Assembly (NCBI GenBank): GCA_015680635.1
Contig: JAABOA010000001.1
Coordinates: 5,054 to 57,110 of the forward strand
Direction: 5' to 3'
DNA: 52,057 bases
Source: Lunasporangiospora selenospora
Lineage: Eukaryota > Mortierellomycota > Mortierellomycetes > Mortierellales > Mortierellaceae
The position numbers and the translations under genes were made by a program. This document shows positions 33,106 to 44,384 of this stretch, piece by piece (position 1 is the first letter of the stretch; each line of letters starts with the position of its first letter). The notes beneath the pieces were generated by a model, which saw only the letters and a list, made by a program, of their open reading frames with translations, was not told the DNA's origin and ran no database searches.

Positions 33106-33528
33106 ATGTCACCTTCAAGCTCAGCGGAATACCAACTTGTACTTGGGGAATTCGAGGTCCAGATTAACGCACTCACTGCAGCCCTCAACCAAATTCGAAG
33201 CCAGTACAAGGACGACTATGAACTTGAGCAAAAACAAAAACAAAAACAGGAACAAGATGAGGCTGTCCAAAAGAGCAAGTCTAGCAGCTGGGGCTCTAGT
33301 ATCGTTACCAAGGTGTCATCATCCCAACACCCATATTCAGTCCGCCTTACACCTCTGCCCGAGGGACAGCATCCTTTAGTCCTTGCCATCTGGTCAAGAT
33401 CAACCTCTCCCCGCTCGTACCAGGATAGCCTTGGCATGGCACTCGTGCGCCTCATCCAAGAAAAGCTCAATTTCCTTCAAGAAACATCACTGGGTAGACC
33501 TCTAAACAGGCATAAAAATGTGGAATAA
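33106..33528 (+). CDS. Small coiled-coil protein of unknown function
   Basis: Intronless, 140 aa, with the ATG in ACCCTACAATG. Residues about 8-60 form a helix (FEVQINALTAALNQIRSQY) continuing into a charged repeat KQKQKQEQDE, so a coiled coil is likely. A second half, about 75-130, has mixed strand and helix sequence (PYSVRLTPLPEGQHPLVLAI, DSLGMALVRLIQEKLNFL) ending in a hydrophobic helix. No catalytic motif, signal peptide or membrane helix is present. The codon use looks genuine and the surrounding spacing fits a gene. It may be a small adaptor or complex subunit; I do not recognise it. Confidence 0.65.
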   Translation: MSPSSSAEYQLVLGEFEVQINALTAALNQIRSQYKDDYELEQKQKQKQEQDEAVQKSKSSSWGSSIVTKVSSSQHPYSVRLTPLPEGQHPLVLAIWSRSTSPRSYQDSLGMALVRLIQEKLNFLQETSLGRPLNRHKNVE

Positions 33529-33789
33529 AGCTCGTCATTGCAGCTTTGCATAGCTGTATTCGTCTCGACAGAAACACGTGTGTAAATATGAAAGGAAGAA
33601 TGCGGAAGTGATAATAGGATACTGAGAATGAAAGTGAAAAGCTGAGCGAAAATTGAGTAGAGGTTGGATGAGAGAGAGAGAGAGAATGGAGAATAACAGT
33701 TTTATGTGGTATGGGTGAATCAGCGCCTAGCAATAATACAAAATCCCATCGACTCCATGAATAAAAGGCGGTGCAAATTCACCAATGCT

Positions 33790-35646
33790 CTACTCGTCCT
33801 CGTCCTCATCTTCACTCTCGCTCTCAGGCTGCTCTGGTTCCTCCACATCATCGTCACTCTCCATTTCATCCTCATCCTGGACGGCTGTAGACTCGGCATT
33901 GATGTTCTTCCAGATACCTTTCTGGACAGCGATACATGTCACTCTCATATCCATGTTGAACTTTCCAATATGCTCTTTCATATCGGTGTCTCCACCAGAC
34001 TCGATGACTGATCCCATGTTCCAGATCAAAACAACTCCATCGGACGACACACTAGTCAGTACATCTACAACCTGACGAGTCTCCAGTCCCTTGTTGGACG
34101 TCTCGTTCGGCGTGAAAGGCACTGTCACAATATCGATTGCTTTGATACGGTTGCTGTGGCCGATTAGGGTCCTGACAAGGTCCCCTGTTGTACTGTTGTA
34201 TACGCGTACCACCTTGTCTTCGCATCCAACAACGAGATAGTCGTCCTTGTAATAAATCATCGTATTCATCCGTGTCCGCTTAGTTGGCTTGATGGTCCTA
34301 ATGCATTTAGCAGTCTATGGTGTGTATCGAGTGAATCACGGAGAGGCGCCAAAGAATATTGATTAGGAAAATGCTTCTTCAACCCACCTTCTCCACTTAG
34401 GTCCGAGATAAAACCCCCAGATGTGTTCTTACAGCCATGTCATAGACACCAATTTCTTGATCAAACATAATCGAGTATCCGGTTCCGCTAGGGCTCCAGG
34501 CGACTTTAAGGCCCTCAGCCTGCAACCTAACCATGCTCGCCTGCTTTCCCAATAAGAGATCCCAAACACGGACTGAACGATCAGAAGCAACGCTGAGCGC
34601 CAGTTTTCCCGTGGGGTGAATGGCAATAGAGTTCACAGGTCCTTGGTGTCCCTTCATGATCTTGAGACACTCCCAGTCCTTGGTTCGCCAAACGCAAATC
34701 TTGCCATCTGCACTACCGCTAAGCATATGGGTCTTGTCGTGGAAAGTCAATGAAGTAATTGTACCCTGATGCTGAAGTAGGGCCCCGAGCTCCTTTCTAC
34801 GTTTGAGATCGTACAATCTGAAAGCAGTATTGTATTGCAAGCATGAATAGTATAGGTTAGTCACTGTCTATTTCGCAACTGCATTTGCCTGAGTGCCATA
34901 CTGTGTAACCATAAGCCATCATTGATGTAACCGCGTACTGGATCTTCTCGTCCGTGCTTCCAGAGGCCAAGTAATGTCCACCGATTGCCGTTGCCTTGAT
35001 GCAGCCGATATGTGCAGAAAAGATAAAGATTGGCGAAATCTTCAAGGTCATATCCTATGATATGAAAGTATCAAGTAGTCGCACGACGTTTGGGTCGTCT
35101 TGAGATTAGCGATGTGAAATCTTCATTAATGTGGCCAAAGTTGAAATTTGACATGTTGAAGCGATCCTTGTAGATTCTATCAATGTATACCTCATTCCAG
35201 TAAGCGTCAACTCCGTAAAGAATGTTCTCGTATGTCCCTGCTACGATCCTAAAGTCCTCCTTGGTGGCGTCTTCGGGAACAACAATGTCTTTGGGTTTGC
35301 TGACTTTTTTCATTTTTGGTTTCTGTGTAGAGTTGGGCCCATGTGCTCTAGCGACATTTGAGGTCTTGATGGTGACACTCTTTCGGCTGCTACTAGATTT
35401 AGATCCATGTGCCTTTTTCTGCTCTTTTGGGTTCTGTCTTTGTTTGGCGCCATGGCCTTTGCTTTGATCGCCTGTATGCTTGGCTCGCTTGTTTGCCTTG
35501 CCAGCTTTATGCTCTGCTGAGGCAGAGACGGATGGCGCCAACTTTCGCTTGGATGAATTAACATCTGGCCGTGCTGCTCCAGCGACATTTGATGGCGCTG
35601 TTGTCTTTTTGAGAGCGGACTTAAGTGGTTTCTTTTGATGATCCAT
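33790..35646 (-). CDS. MAK11: Mak11/PAK1IP1-like WD40 ribosome biogenesis factor
   Basis: Minus-strand exons 35191-35646, 34939-35054, 34433-34817 and 33790-34314 give 493 aa. The first exon codes a Lys/Ser-rich nucleolar-type N-terminus and the start of the propeller (FRIVAGTYENILYGVDA). The next exons supply the hallmark blocks: IFIFSAHIGCIKATAIGG, YLASGSTDEKIQLYDLKRR, LLQHQGTITSLTF, GPVNSIAIHPTGKLALSV, and a final VVGCEDKVVRVYN region, ending in an acidic tail of D and E. The order and wording match yeast Mak11 and human PAK1IP1, a 60S pre-ribosome factor in the nucleolus; human PAK1IP1 also contacts PAK1 and p53 signalling. The start is 160 bp from the divergent methyltransferase gene. 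Confidence 0.9.
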
Positions 35647-35805
35647 TGTTCAAAGGTGAGTGGTTCATTCCCAAGACAGGTAATGGGAGTGCTCTCTCTA
35701 ATAAGAAAAAAGAAAAAAAAAGGGAGTCACAATGTTTTTTTATAAACAGATTGTGCCTGGACATTGCACTGTCATTTCGTACCCTTCTCTCCCTCTCTCT
35801 ACACA
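35647..35805. promoter_or_regulatory. Divergent promoter, MAK11-like / METTL6-like
   Basis: Only 159 bp separate two divergent ATGs. The region holds an A-rich block (35700-35720) and TATAAA at 35741-35746, 60 nt upstream of the METTL6-like start. Such a short shared region makes co-regulation likely. Confidence 0.7.
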
Positions 35806-36744
35806 ATGGTCACTCCAGAAGAACAGCAGCATGTGCACTCACAAGAACCCCAACAACCACAAGAATCCCAGCAATCGCAAGAGTCCGACCTAATTGAAGC
35901 TCGTCAGCAACGACTCCTTCAGCCTTTGCCTTCAGCTGCAATTCTTCCACCTGGGAAACTCGAGGAGGCAAAACGGATTATCGAAGGCGATAAAGCCATC
36001 AAGCCCTTCTGGGTCAAAAAGTACAAAAACGAGGCTGCCAAAAACTGGAACAAATTCTATCAGCGCAACGAGACTCGATTCTATAAGGACAGACATTGGA
36101 TTGAGCGTGAGTTCACCATTTATAAAGAGGGAGCGAGCGGCAAAGAAGACGAAAGCAAGCCTCATACCATGACCTGCCTTGAGGTTGGCTGTGGTGTTGG
36201 CAACTTTGTCTTCCCAGTTCTTGATAAGAACCCCCATTTGTTCATGTACGCCTGCGATTTTGCACCCCATGCGGTCGAACTCGTCAAGAAGCATGAAGAC
36301 TATGCCAAAGGCCGCTGCTCGGCCTTTGTCTGCGACCTGACCAAGGATCCCCTCACGGACACTATTCCCAAGGATTCACTGGATGTCATTTCTGTCATCT
36401 TTGTCCTTTCTGCAATCCCTGCAGAGAAACTTGAGGCTGCTATCAAAAATATCAAGGAAGTCCTGAAACCTGGTGGTATGATCTGCTTCCGAGACTATGC
36501 CATTTACGACGCCGCCCAGATCAAGTTCAGTTCCAACCCAGGACATATGCTTGATACCAATTTGTACGTTCGTCAGGATGGGACCCTCTCTCTCTTTTTC
36601 TCAGTCGCACAAATTCAAGCTCTCTTTGAAGGAGAAGGGTTTGAGACCGTCGAGTGTGACTATGTACACAGAGAGACTATCAACCGTGCTCTAGACATTA
36701 ATCTCGATCGGAGGTTCCTCCAAGCCAAGTTTGTCAAGAAGTAG
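35806..36744 (+). CDS. METTL6-like tRNA(Ser) 3-methylcytidine methyltransferase
   Basis: Single exon, 312 aa. The ATG at 35806 (CTACACAATGG) is preferred over the upstream one at 35764, which would sit within the promoter and before a run of non-conserved residues. Motifs: PFWVKKYKNEAAKNWNKFYQ, the SAM-binding CLEVGCGVGNFVFPVL, ACDFAPHAVELVK (motif II), CSAFVCDLTKDPL (motif III), DVISVIFVLSAIP, and LKPGGMICFRDYAIYDAAQI with VRQDGTLSLFF near the end. This is the METTL2/METTL6/METTL8 class that makes m3C at tRNA position 32. The short, clean catalytic domain with a brief Gln-rich N-terminus fits METTL6 better than METTL2. The exact tRNA substrate is inferred from the family. Confidence 0.9.
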   Translation: MVTPEEQQHVHSQEPQQPQESQQSQESDLIEARQQRLLQPLPSAAILPPGKLEEAKRIIEGDKAIKPFWVKKYKNEAAKNWNKFYQRNETRFYKDRHWIEREFTIYKEGASGKEDESKPHTMTCLEVGCGVGNFVFPVLDKNPHLFMYACDFAPHAVELVKKHEDYAKGRCSAFVCDLTKDPLTDTIPKDSLDVISVIFVLSAIPAEKLEAAIKNIKEVLKPGGMICFRDYAIYDAAQIKFSSNPGHMLDTNLYVRQDGTLSLFFSVAQIQALFEGEGFETVECDYVHRETINRALDINLDRRFLQAKFVKK

Positions 36745-36900
36745 CAGGACCGCACTTTATAGATTGCCCCTGATAGAGAAGACTATTATGATAGCCATGT
36801 ACTTTTAAGAAATTGACGTTCAACTGTGATATATTCATGAAAACAATGCAGTAATAAGATGAGTGATGGTAAGGTGGGGCGGGTCAAATTACAAGGCTAT

Positions 36901-39357
36901 CTATGATGCTTCCTTAGACTCGCCTTTGCCTCTTTTTGCCTTTGCCGAATGATCTTGAGAAACTCCTGCTTTTCGTTTCTTGCTGTTGGCTACCATGTCT
37001 CTCTTGTGAGCGATCTTCTTTTTGTCGTAAGAAGACATTGTATTAATGGTAGCACGCTGGAGAGGCTTCTTACGAAGATTGCTCTTCTCATTTTTGCTAT
37101 TGGGCATTGGATATGAGTCGACCTTTTAGTACAACGCAAAGATTTTTTACCCATTGTAAATTACCAAAACATTCAGAGCAATACCTTGGTTTCTTCATCG
37201 CCAACATCCAATCAGGAACCTCACATCCAGATTCACGCATGACGTTAACAATGCTCTTGAGATAAGTTTGGTCATCGTTTGTAAAGTATGTGACAGCCTC
37301 ACCCTTACGGCCCGCACGACCAGTACGACCGATACGATGGATATACGATTGAACTGTCTGTGGGAAGTCGTAGTTGACGACCAAGTTGACACCCTTGAAA
37401 TCCACACCACGCGCCATGAGCTCTGTCGCGATCAGTACCCAGACCTTTCCCTGTCGGAAACCTTCAACAATCTTGTCTCTCTGCGCCTTTGTACGTTCGG
37501 AATGGATAACATCCACGTTGATGCCATCATAAATTAGCTCGTGGAACAACTCCTTGGCTCGCTCAATACTCTGGACGAAAATAAGCACTGGAGGCTTAAG
37601 GCCGCCTCTTTGGATCAACTGCCGAATAGCAATCAGTTTACCCTCTTCCGAACCGCAATACACCAGCTTTTGGTCAATTGTTTCTGTGGCCGCATTCTTG
37701 GAACCGATCACAATACGGATGGGTGAGCGCATAAAGGTGTTTGCGAGTGCTTCGACTCCCGAGGGTAGTGTCGCACTGAACAGGGACTTTTGAAGCGATG
37801 GGTGTGAACATGCTGCAAAGATTTCATCAGTCTGCTCCAAGAATCCTTGCTCTAGCAATTTGTCGGCTTCATCGAGAATCAAATGGCGAACGCTATGACA
37901 TGAAGCATATAAATAGATGACAGGGTTAGCTTTTCAGCCTGAGTGGTCACAGCTGTAGTGACCTAGACAGTAATCTTGCATGAAACAAAAAAAAACTAAC
38001 CGATCCAGCTCCATCTTCTCCTGCTGAATTGCATGTACAAGTCGAAGAGGGGTACTGATCAGAATGTCATATTTCTGCCTGAGATGTGGTGCCTGTCCCT
38101 GTGTAGCCGCTGTAGCCTTTGTCAACATGCAAATTTTGAACTTTCGGCCAATACTCAGTTTCTTGATCTGGTTGAAAATCTATTATGACATTTAAAGTGG
38201 AGAGAGATAGCGCCATCAGAAACCCCTTTTTTTCAATAGATCACAAGGATACATCAGAGCACCGTGTTTGAACATTACCTGTGTAGCCAACTCTCGAGTG
38301 GGAGAAATGATCAATGCTCTATAACCAGCCTTCTCGGGACCTTTAAGGTCATGCAAAATAGGCAAAACGAAGGCCATGGTTTTTCCTGAACCTGTAGGAG
38401 CCATCGCCATTAGATCACGTCCCTGTTCAGATTTCGTTTTACCAAGATTAGATTAGGGAAAGTCAGTCTATTGGTCATTGGCTTGCAAGCTTACAAATTA
38501 GCTGTTTCTGTTGGCTTGGCGAGAAAGTCAATAGCAGTCATCCACCTGCTTACATGAAGGACAACAGGAATAGCCTGCATCTGAATAGGTGTTGGTTTCT
38601 TGAATCCTGCCTCTAAGATGTTGTGTTGAAGATATGGCTCAAGTTGGTACTGCTTTGCCAATCCCTCGAATGATCTGAAAGGGTTTGGAACGTCGGTTCC
38701 GTAGACTCTAATTTTCATATGATTGCGGAATACTGCCAATTGCTCCGTGTTTGCAAATCCAGTCGGCTCTTCTTCCTCGCCTTCTTCTTCACTTTCCTCG
38801 TCAGAGTCTTCGTCAGAGTCCTTATCCTCATTCCTGTCTCCTGATTCATTCTCATCCTCGCTAGCGACATCACCATCTGAATCACTGCCGCTGCCCTTCT
38901 CTTGTTTAGCTGAGTGAGATCCACACCCCGGAAAAAAAAAGACGTAAGTTCATTTGATTGTGAAGTGAGTGAAAATTGAGCGCCTATCATGGCTTTAGTA
39001 GAATGCTACTATCTTACCTTTCTTTTGAGCCTTCTTAACAGGTTTTGATTTCTTTGAGTCATGGGTCTTGTTCTTGAAAAAATCAAGCTCAGTTGTGAGT
39101 GCAGCCTCGGCATCAGCATTCAATCCAGTATCTGTTGCTTTAGGCTAAATGTTGAGTTATTTCAGGCATTGTTTTAGTAGGAGCGTATTGTGTAAGTATC
39201 AGGTCTAGTCCATCCTGGTGCTGCATCAGTCAGTTTATCGCAATGAAGTTGGCAAAGTCAATGAACGCAGCATTTATACCTGAAAGACTTCAATGTCATC
39301 CTTGAACCGCCTCTTGTCAAAGCGGGCTCCGCCTCCTAACATTCGAAATAAGTCCAT
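36901..39357 (-). CDS. ROK1: Rok1/DDX52-like DEAD-box RNA helicase
   Basis: Seven minus-strand exons: 39280-39357, 39018-39144, 38554-38909, 38279-38422, 38001-38179, 37185-37892 and 36901-37096, giving 595 aa. The N-terminus ([17 protein letters not shown]) and an acidic Ser/Asp/Glu stretch (about 80-115) are followed by the helicase core: Q-motif [13 protein letters not shown], motif I APTGSGKT (195-202), [14 protein letters not shown], motif [11 protein letters not shown] (about 301-309), [18 protein letters not shown] and motif [12 protein letters not shown]. The C-terminus is Lys/Arg-rich ([15 protein letters not shown]), characteristic of Rok1. Rok1/DDX52 unwinds U3/35S contacts for 18S rRNA processing in the nucleolus. 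Introns interrupt between motifs I and II. The start is 208 bp from the divergent histidyl-tRNA synthetase gene. Confidence 0.93.
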
Positions 39358-39564
39358 GGTGAAATTTCGTTGTGTTCTAGTTGGTTGGTGGATTGAGCGA
39401 CGGCGAGAAACAGAAGGGCTGTTTTGACTGAAGCATGCAAATAAAAAAAAAAAAAAATGTTTACATTAATGTGACTGTTTAAGTTTGGGACCTGATCCCT
39501 CTACGCGACTCGCGACTATTTTATACGAAATCTCCCTCTTCTGACACTCTAGTCCTTTTAAGCC
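39358..39564. promoter_or_regulatory. Divergent promoter, ROK1-like / histidyl-tRNA synthetase
   Basis: 207 bp between divergent starts; it contains an A-homopolymer (about 39446-39459) and no clear TATA box. Two translation-related genes share it, which suggests joint growth-linked control. Confidence 0.65.
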
Positions 39565-41464
39565 ATGCTCAGATTATCCATTCCTGCTGGAAAGCTCATT
39601 CGCGGACTCAATGTCACGCGAGGTGGTACTCCTCTCTTGTCCCAATGCTTCCATGCTGGCAATTGAAGAAGAAACAGTTCGCAATGCATGCTCACTCTTG
39701 AATAGTACATACCAATTCGGTCCGAGGAATGAAGGATAGGTTTGGAGCCGAAAACAGGCGTTTCCAGTATATCACGGAGACTGGGACTAGACTTGCTACC
39801 CTTTACGGCCTTGAGCAGGTATGTTTTAGGTGGCCCCTAGGCCTTATGCCCTACTTTTCCTACTCTATCAAACCCAAACTTTTATATCAATGGACGTCCT
39901 AAGCATGTTGCTTATTTCATGTACTGCTACGCTAGGTCACTGCGCCAATCTTGGAATATTCACAAGTGTTTGAGCGTACACTCGGAGATGACTCGGATGT
40001 CGTTGGCAAAGAGCTCTACAGCTTTGAAGACAAAGGAGGATCAAAGTTAACAATGCGACCTGAAGGCACGGCAGGAATTACAAGAGCATTGATCAGCCAG
40101 AAGATGTATGCGGATCTCCCCCAAAAGTACTTTTACTATGGGCCAATGTTTCGACACGAGAGACCCCAAAAGGGCAGACTGCGTCAAGTAAGATGCATTT
40201 GAATACCATGGATCACAGAGAGACCTGAAAAATGCTTTCTTTTAACGGGATATTGTCCTCACCATCAATAGTTTGAGCAATTTGGAATTGAGGTATATGG
40301 CCAAAACCATGCATCATCTGATGTGGAGGTGATTGAAATGGCGAATTCTTTCCTGGCAAGTCTTGGCCTGAAATCTATCTCGGTAATGTCTCAAGGTTTA
40401 AATCATCGTAGATCAGTCCGGAGCCGAGCGATATCATAGCATTGTGCAAAGAGCAGCGACTCAAAATCCACACTTTACTCCTTGGTTCCCCAGCTCGAAC
40501 TTAACTCCCTCGGAGACACAGAGTCAAGGGGCCGTTACAGAACTGCACTCAAGGAATATCTTTCTAGGTTCAAAGATAATCTGTCGACCGAAAGCCTGGA
40601 TAGGTATGCCGCTCTCTGTTCTACAATTGAACCAATAGGTCACCTTCAGAATATCATATGCCTAGCAACTGCATGAACTCATATTCTTCATGGATTCGTT
40701 TTTCTGTTAACCAAAGAATTGAGACGAACCCACTTCGGATCCTTGATTCCAAGTCGCCACAGGATATCGCTGTTCTCGAAGGCAGCCCTCTGCTCTCCAA
40801 TTATCTCAGTAATGATTCGCAGAAACGGTTTGCATTCATAACAGAGACGCTGTCTCAACTTGGTATCCCATTCGAGATCAACCCTCGGCTGGTCCGAGGA
40901 CTGGACTATTACCAGGAAACTGTCTTCGAGTTCAAGTCATCCAGCCCCCTCCTAGGCGTGCAACAAGGAACAGTCTTGGCAGGAGGGCGGTACGATGGAT
41001 TGGTGGAAAAGATGGGAGGACCACATGGCATTGCGTCGGTCGGATGGGCTGCAGGATTAGAGAGACTATCTCTCTTATTGGACGACACAAATGTTCCGGC
41101 AACTCCTCGACCAATTGTTGTTATTCCAGTCCCGGACCGCCCTCCCGCCTCGACCGATATACCAGCAACATCTGTATTTGTCAGCGACGGTGCAGCTTTA
41201 CACAGCCATGCAATGAATGTTACTAAGGCGCTGAGGAATATGGGGCTGAAAACCGAATTTCTGCACCTCACAAATAGCACCAGTACCAAATCTCAGCTTC
41301 CCAAGCAACTGACCAAGGCCAACAAGCTGAATGCAAGCCACGCAATTATTCTTGGTGCAGATGAGATGAGCAAGGACTTGGTTACATTTAAAAATCTCGA
41401 TAGCTCGAAACAGAAGCAGTGTCGGATCGAGGATGTCATTATGGAGCTAGCCAAGCCCCAATAG
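39565..41464 (+). CDS. Histidyl-tRNA synthetase, bacterial-type, probably mitochondrial
   Basis: Exons 39565-39622, 39727-39818, 39936-40187, 40272-40382, 40494-40603 and 40717-41464 give 456 aa. Class II HisRS motifs are complete: [30 protein letters not shown], motif 2 [20 protein letters not shown], the HisA loop [14 protein letters not shown], His[10 protein letters not shown], motif 3 GWAAGLERL, and a C-terminal anticodon-binding domain. The size and the short core match bacterial HisS rather than the cytosolic eukaryotic enzyme. A short basic N-terminus without acids ([18 protein letters not shown]) looks like a mitochondrial presequence. So the enzyme probably charges mitochondrial tRNA(His). 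The motif assignment is strong; the compartment is inferred. The gene might also serve both compartments by an alternative start. Confidence 0.9.
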
Positions 41465-41579
41465 CATTAGAATCAGCTGTATAAGCCTTCGCCTAAACTT
41501 TGAGTTGCCATATGCACCAAATGTGTGGAGATGAAGGGCGCAGTAGTTCATATTAGTTTATCCCGGTGTAGCATAAAAA

Positions 41580-41600
41580 AGAGAGAGAGAGAGAGAGAGA
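41580..41600. repeat. (GA)n microsatellite
   Basis: A pure GA dinucleotide run just downstream of the histidyl-tRNA synthetase gene. Confidence 0.9.
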
Positions 41601-41707
41601 ACACCTGCCCAGTCAATGGTCATAGACGAGTGCATGAATGGCAAATGGCCTTTCATAGGGAAGAAAGTTGAACTTCACCTGCCTATTGCGCCTTTTTTTC
41701 CTGCAAT

Positions 41708-41917
41708 ATGCAAGGAGTGCAACGCTCAATAAGCATCCCTGAATTTCTTAGCACACTATCTGGGAGAACCAATGGGAGCTCTACTCAGCGTCAGAGTGTC
41801 TCCAAGGGCAAACGGGACCTCTTTGGTGTGAGTGACAAACACCTGCTGGCTTTTATCAAATCCGCTGTTTGGATGAGGAAGGCCAAGGCGTTAGCTCTTG
41901 TCTCTAAATCATCTTAA
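41708..41917 (+). CDS. Small ORF of unknown status (tentative)
   Basis: 69 codons from ATG to TAA, basic and Ser-rich, with a helical end (SDKHLLAFIKSAVWMRKAKA). It is longer than neighbouring chance frames and its composition is protein-like, but there is no family, promoter or splice evidence. The GTGAGTGAC inside could also be a donor, making this one exon of a larger gene or a 3' fragment. Treat as unproven. Confidence 0.25.
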   Translation: MQGVQRSISIPEFLSTLSGRTNGSSTQRQSVSKGKRDLFGVSDKHLLAFIKSAVWMRKAKALALVSKSS

Positions 41918-43092
41918 GAGGCTCCTGAATTTTTTTGCATATGCGACCCCGATATGAACGACTGGACAGGAAAGAGTGCAGAATTCGCAGGCGGCAGCGT
42001 AAAGGAAAGGAGTGAGGGGATGATCCTTTAGCGTTAATGTGAAGATTGATCTTCTATATAGCCACGCCTCGTTGGTGCTGAGATGTCAAGACCAATGGCT
42101 GATTCTTGAATCATGGTGTCTGGTGGTGAGCTTAAAGTACTTGAATGTGTTGGCGATGCTGAAGGTCGCGGGATAGCTGGACATGTATGAAGAGATAAAG
42201 GCACTCAAAGACAGGAAGCTCCTTACCAATCGCACTTTTCTTCCCGATTCGATCTCCCGATCGAGATCGGGGAAGGCTGTGCATGTCAGCGACTCGATTT
42301 TTTTTTTCGAATACCGCTGCTATCCTACCTCGCCCCCCCTCCATCTGGGTTAGGACGTCTCCCTTGTCATTGACAAGTATCTTTGTTGCATTGTGTGCAA
42401 TGTGTGACAATCGGCTTCGCCTTGGCAATGTCCCTTCGCCCGGTTGGTGTAGTTGGAAGGGAAGGAGAGAGAGGGAGAGGCGGACAACGAGAGAGTCACG
42501 AACAAGGGCGGCTCAACAACACCAACAACAACAGGGTATGGTCAAGGACGAGAGAAAAAGAGACCAACCCCGCCCGGTGAGACGGAGACTAGCGCTCAGT
42601 TGGGTCATACTCAGACAGGCAGATTGACAGACATGACAGGCACAGGTCGCCGTGCGTTGCTTTGGTTCGCTCTTTCTGCAGGCCAGCCTTGCTGCCGCTG
42701 CACGCCAGCCGAATCCTCGTGGAGCAAGTCCTCAGGCGTTGCAAGGGACCTCGCAATAAGGTTGGGACTGAGAGAACAAGGCAGACAAGACCAACAGCTC
42801 AGCCAATGCGTGCCGCTGTCCTTGTCCTGGCTTTGCTACTCTCACCTCACTGTGTAGCCAATTGATCGTCTCACGCTTTCATCTTATAATCTCTCATCCT
42901 ACCCCATTCTCCCTCTCTTTTTCTCTCTTTCTCTCTCCTCTCTCACACACTTTCTCTCCTCTCTCTCACACACACTCTCTCTCCCAATTGCCTCCACTTC
43001 CACTTCTCTATTGCCATTTCAAACTAGCACAAACCTATAATCAGCTCATTACCTTTTTTCTGATCGCCGACTGTTCTCACCTCCCTACCAAG

Positions 43093-44384
43093 ATGCATTC
43101 CCCCAATTCTCCCAGCTCTGCATCTAATCCTGATTCGCCATCGCCAACGGTGACAAAGGTCCTCTTCGTTTGCCTTGGCAACATCTGCCGCTCGACAATG
43201 TAAAAGCTCTTTTCCCATGCCTATTGTCTTTTGATCTCATCTGCTCTCATGTCCTTGATTGATCTGCTGACAAAGCCTCCACTTTCTCTTGTTCTCTCAC
43301 CCCCCTCTTCTTCCTCTCATTTCAAATCCCAACGCTGGTTTTGACTGTTCTCCTTAGGGCTGAGGCTGTCTTTAAGCATGCTGTCGAGAAGCGTGGTCTT
43401 GGCGAAGAGTTCGAAGTCGACAGTGCAGGCACGGCCTCATATCATGTAAGGCACCTACACTTAGCGAGTCCAGGTGGTCGGTAAAAAACATTTTCTTTTG
43501 GCCATGCCTTTTGGCGGCCAGGCTCTATCAGCTGATTGGCTATATGGACTACATTCGGATGCACCCTCCTCCTCTGAAGCGAAGCGTTCATCCAATGCAA
43601 GGCATCAAGGACAGCCCATTGCTTTGTCCAAAGCTATTTTCCCACCACAGCTTTTTGCACTGTAGGCAACTCCGCCTAGGATAGAAATATGAACGTCGGA
43701 TGGTGTTTGTCCGATCGTGCTCTCGCGCGTGCTCTTTTTAGGACAATCCCAACGTACTCCTGTCCGATATACATTCCCTCCTTCCTAGCTCTTTGCTTGC
43801 CCCTTCTCCCCATTGTACATTGCATCCAGCCGGACTGTAAGCCATCCAGATGCTCACTCTCTTCACGCCCACCGGCTTTCACTCATGATAACTACAGGTT
43901 GGATCGAATCCTGACGCCCGATCGATGGAAACGTGCCGCAAGAATGGCGTGCCGATGAAGCACAGAGCCCGACAAGTTACTCAAGAGGATTTTAGAAGGT
44001 TTGACTACATCCTCTGCATGGATGAAGAGAACCTGCGGGACCTAAAGGATATGGCGCCAAAAGGCCATACTTCGACAAGTAAGTATTCTTTCTCTCCTAT
44101 GTTTGGCTAGCGCCCCGCCATTTGCGCCTCGGAACCTCGCCTTTTTTTGGCGTACCAGTCAGTGTTATGCATCTGGTCATACCTTAATGCCCTTTTACCC
44201 CCACCCCCTCTTTCTTTCGCCATTCCCACCCGCTGCTTCAGTCAAGATGTTTGGTACATTCGATCCAAAGGGTGATCGCATTATCAAGGACCCATACTAC
44301 GGGCCCCAAGGTGGATTTGACCGGAATTTTGCTCAATGCTCAAGATGCACAGAGGCATTCTTGGAAAACCTTGGGTACGATTGA
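43093..44384 (+). CDS. Low-molecular-weight phosphotyrosine protein phosphatase
   Basis: Exons 43093-43199, 43358-43445, 43898-44078 and 44242-44384 give 172 aa, close to family length. The P-loop is CLGNICRS (C27-R33 as CX5R), preceded by KVLFV; the nucleophile is C27. The exon join at M36 restores STMAEAVFKH. Later blocks are [45 protein letters not shown], and the general-acid loop KDPYYG. LMW-PTPs act on phosphotyrosine (yeast Ltp1, Schizosaccharomyces Stp1) in the cytosol. The Ser/Pro-rich first 20 residues are an extension without a clear role. Intron 2 is unusually long (452 nt). The pyrimidine-rich repeat leader lies directly upstream. Confidence 0.95.

Larger units (their letters stand above)
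41465..43092. other. Gene-poor spacer before LMW phosphatase
   Basis: 1.6 kb holding only one doubtful small open frame (41708-41917), a (GA)n run at 41580-41600 and, at 42900-42985, a pyrimidine leader with two copies of a CTCTCTCACACAC-type unit in front of the phosphatase gene. No homology or RNA gene was recognised. Confidence 0.6.
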
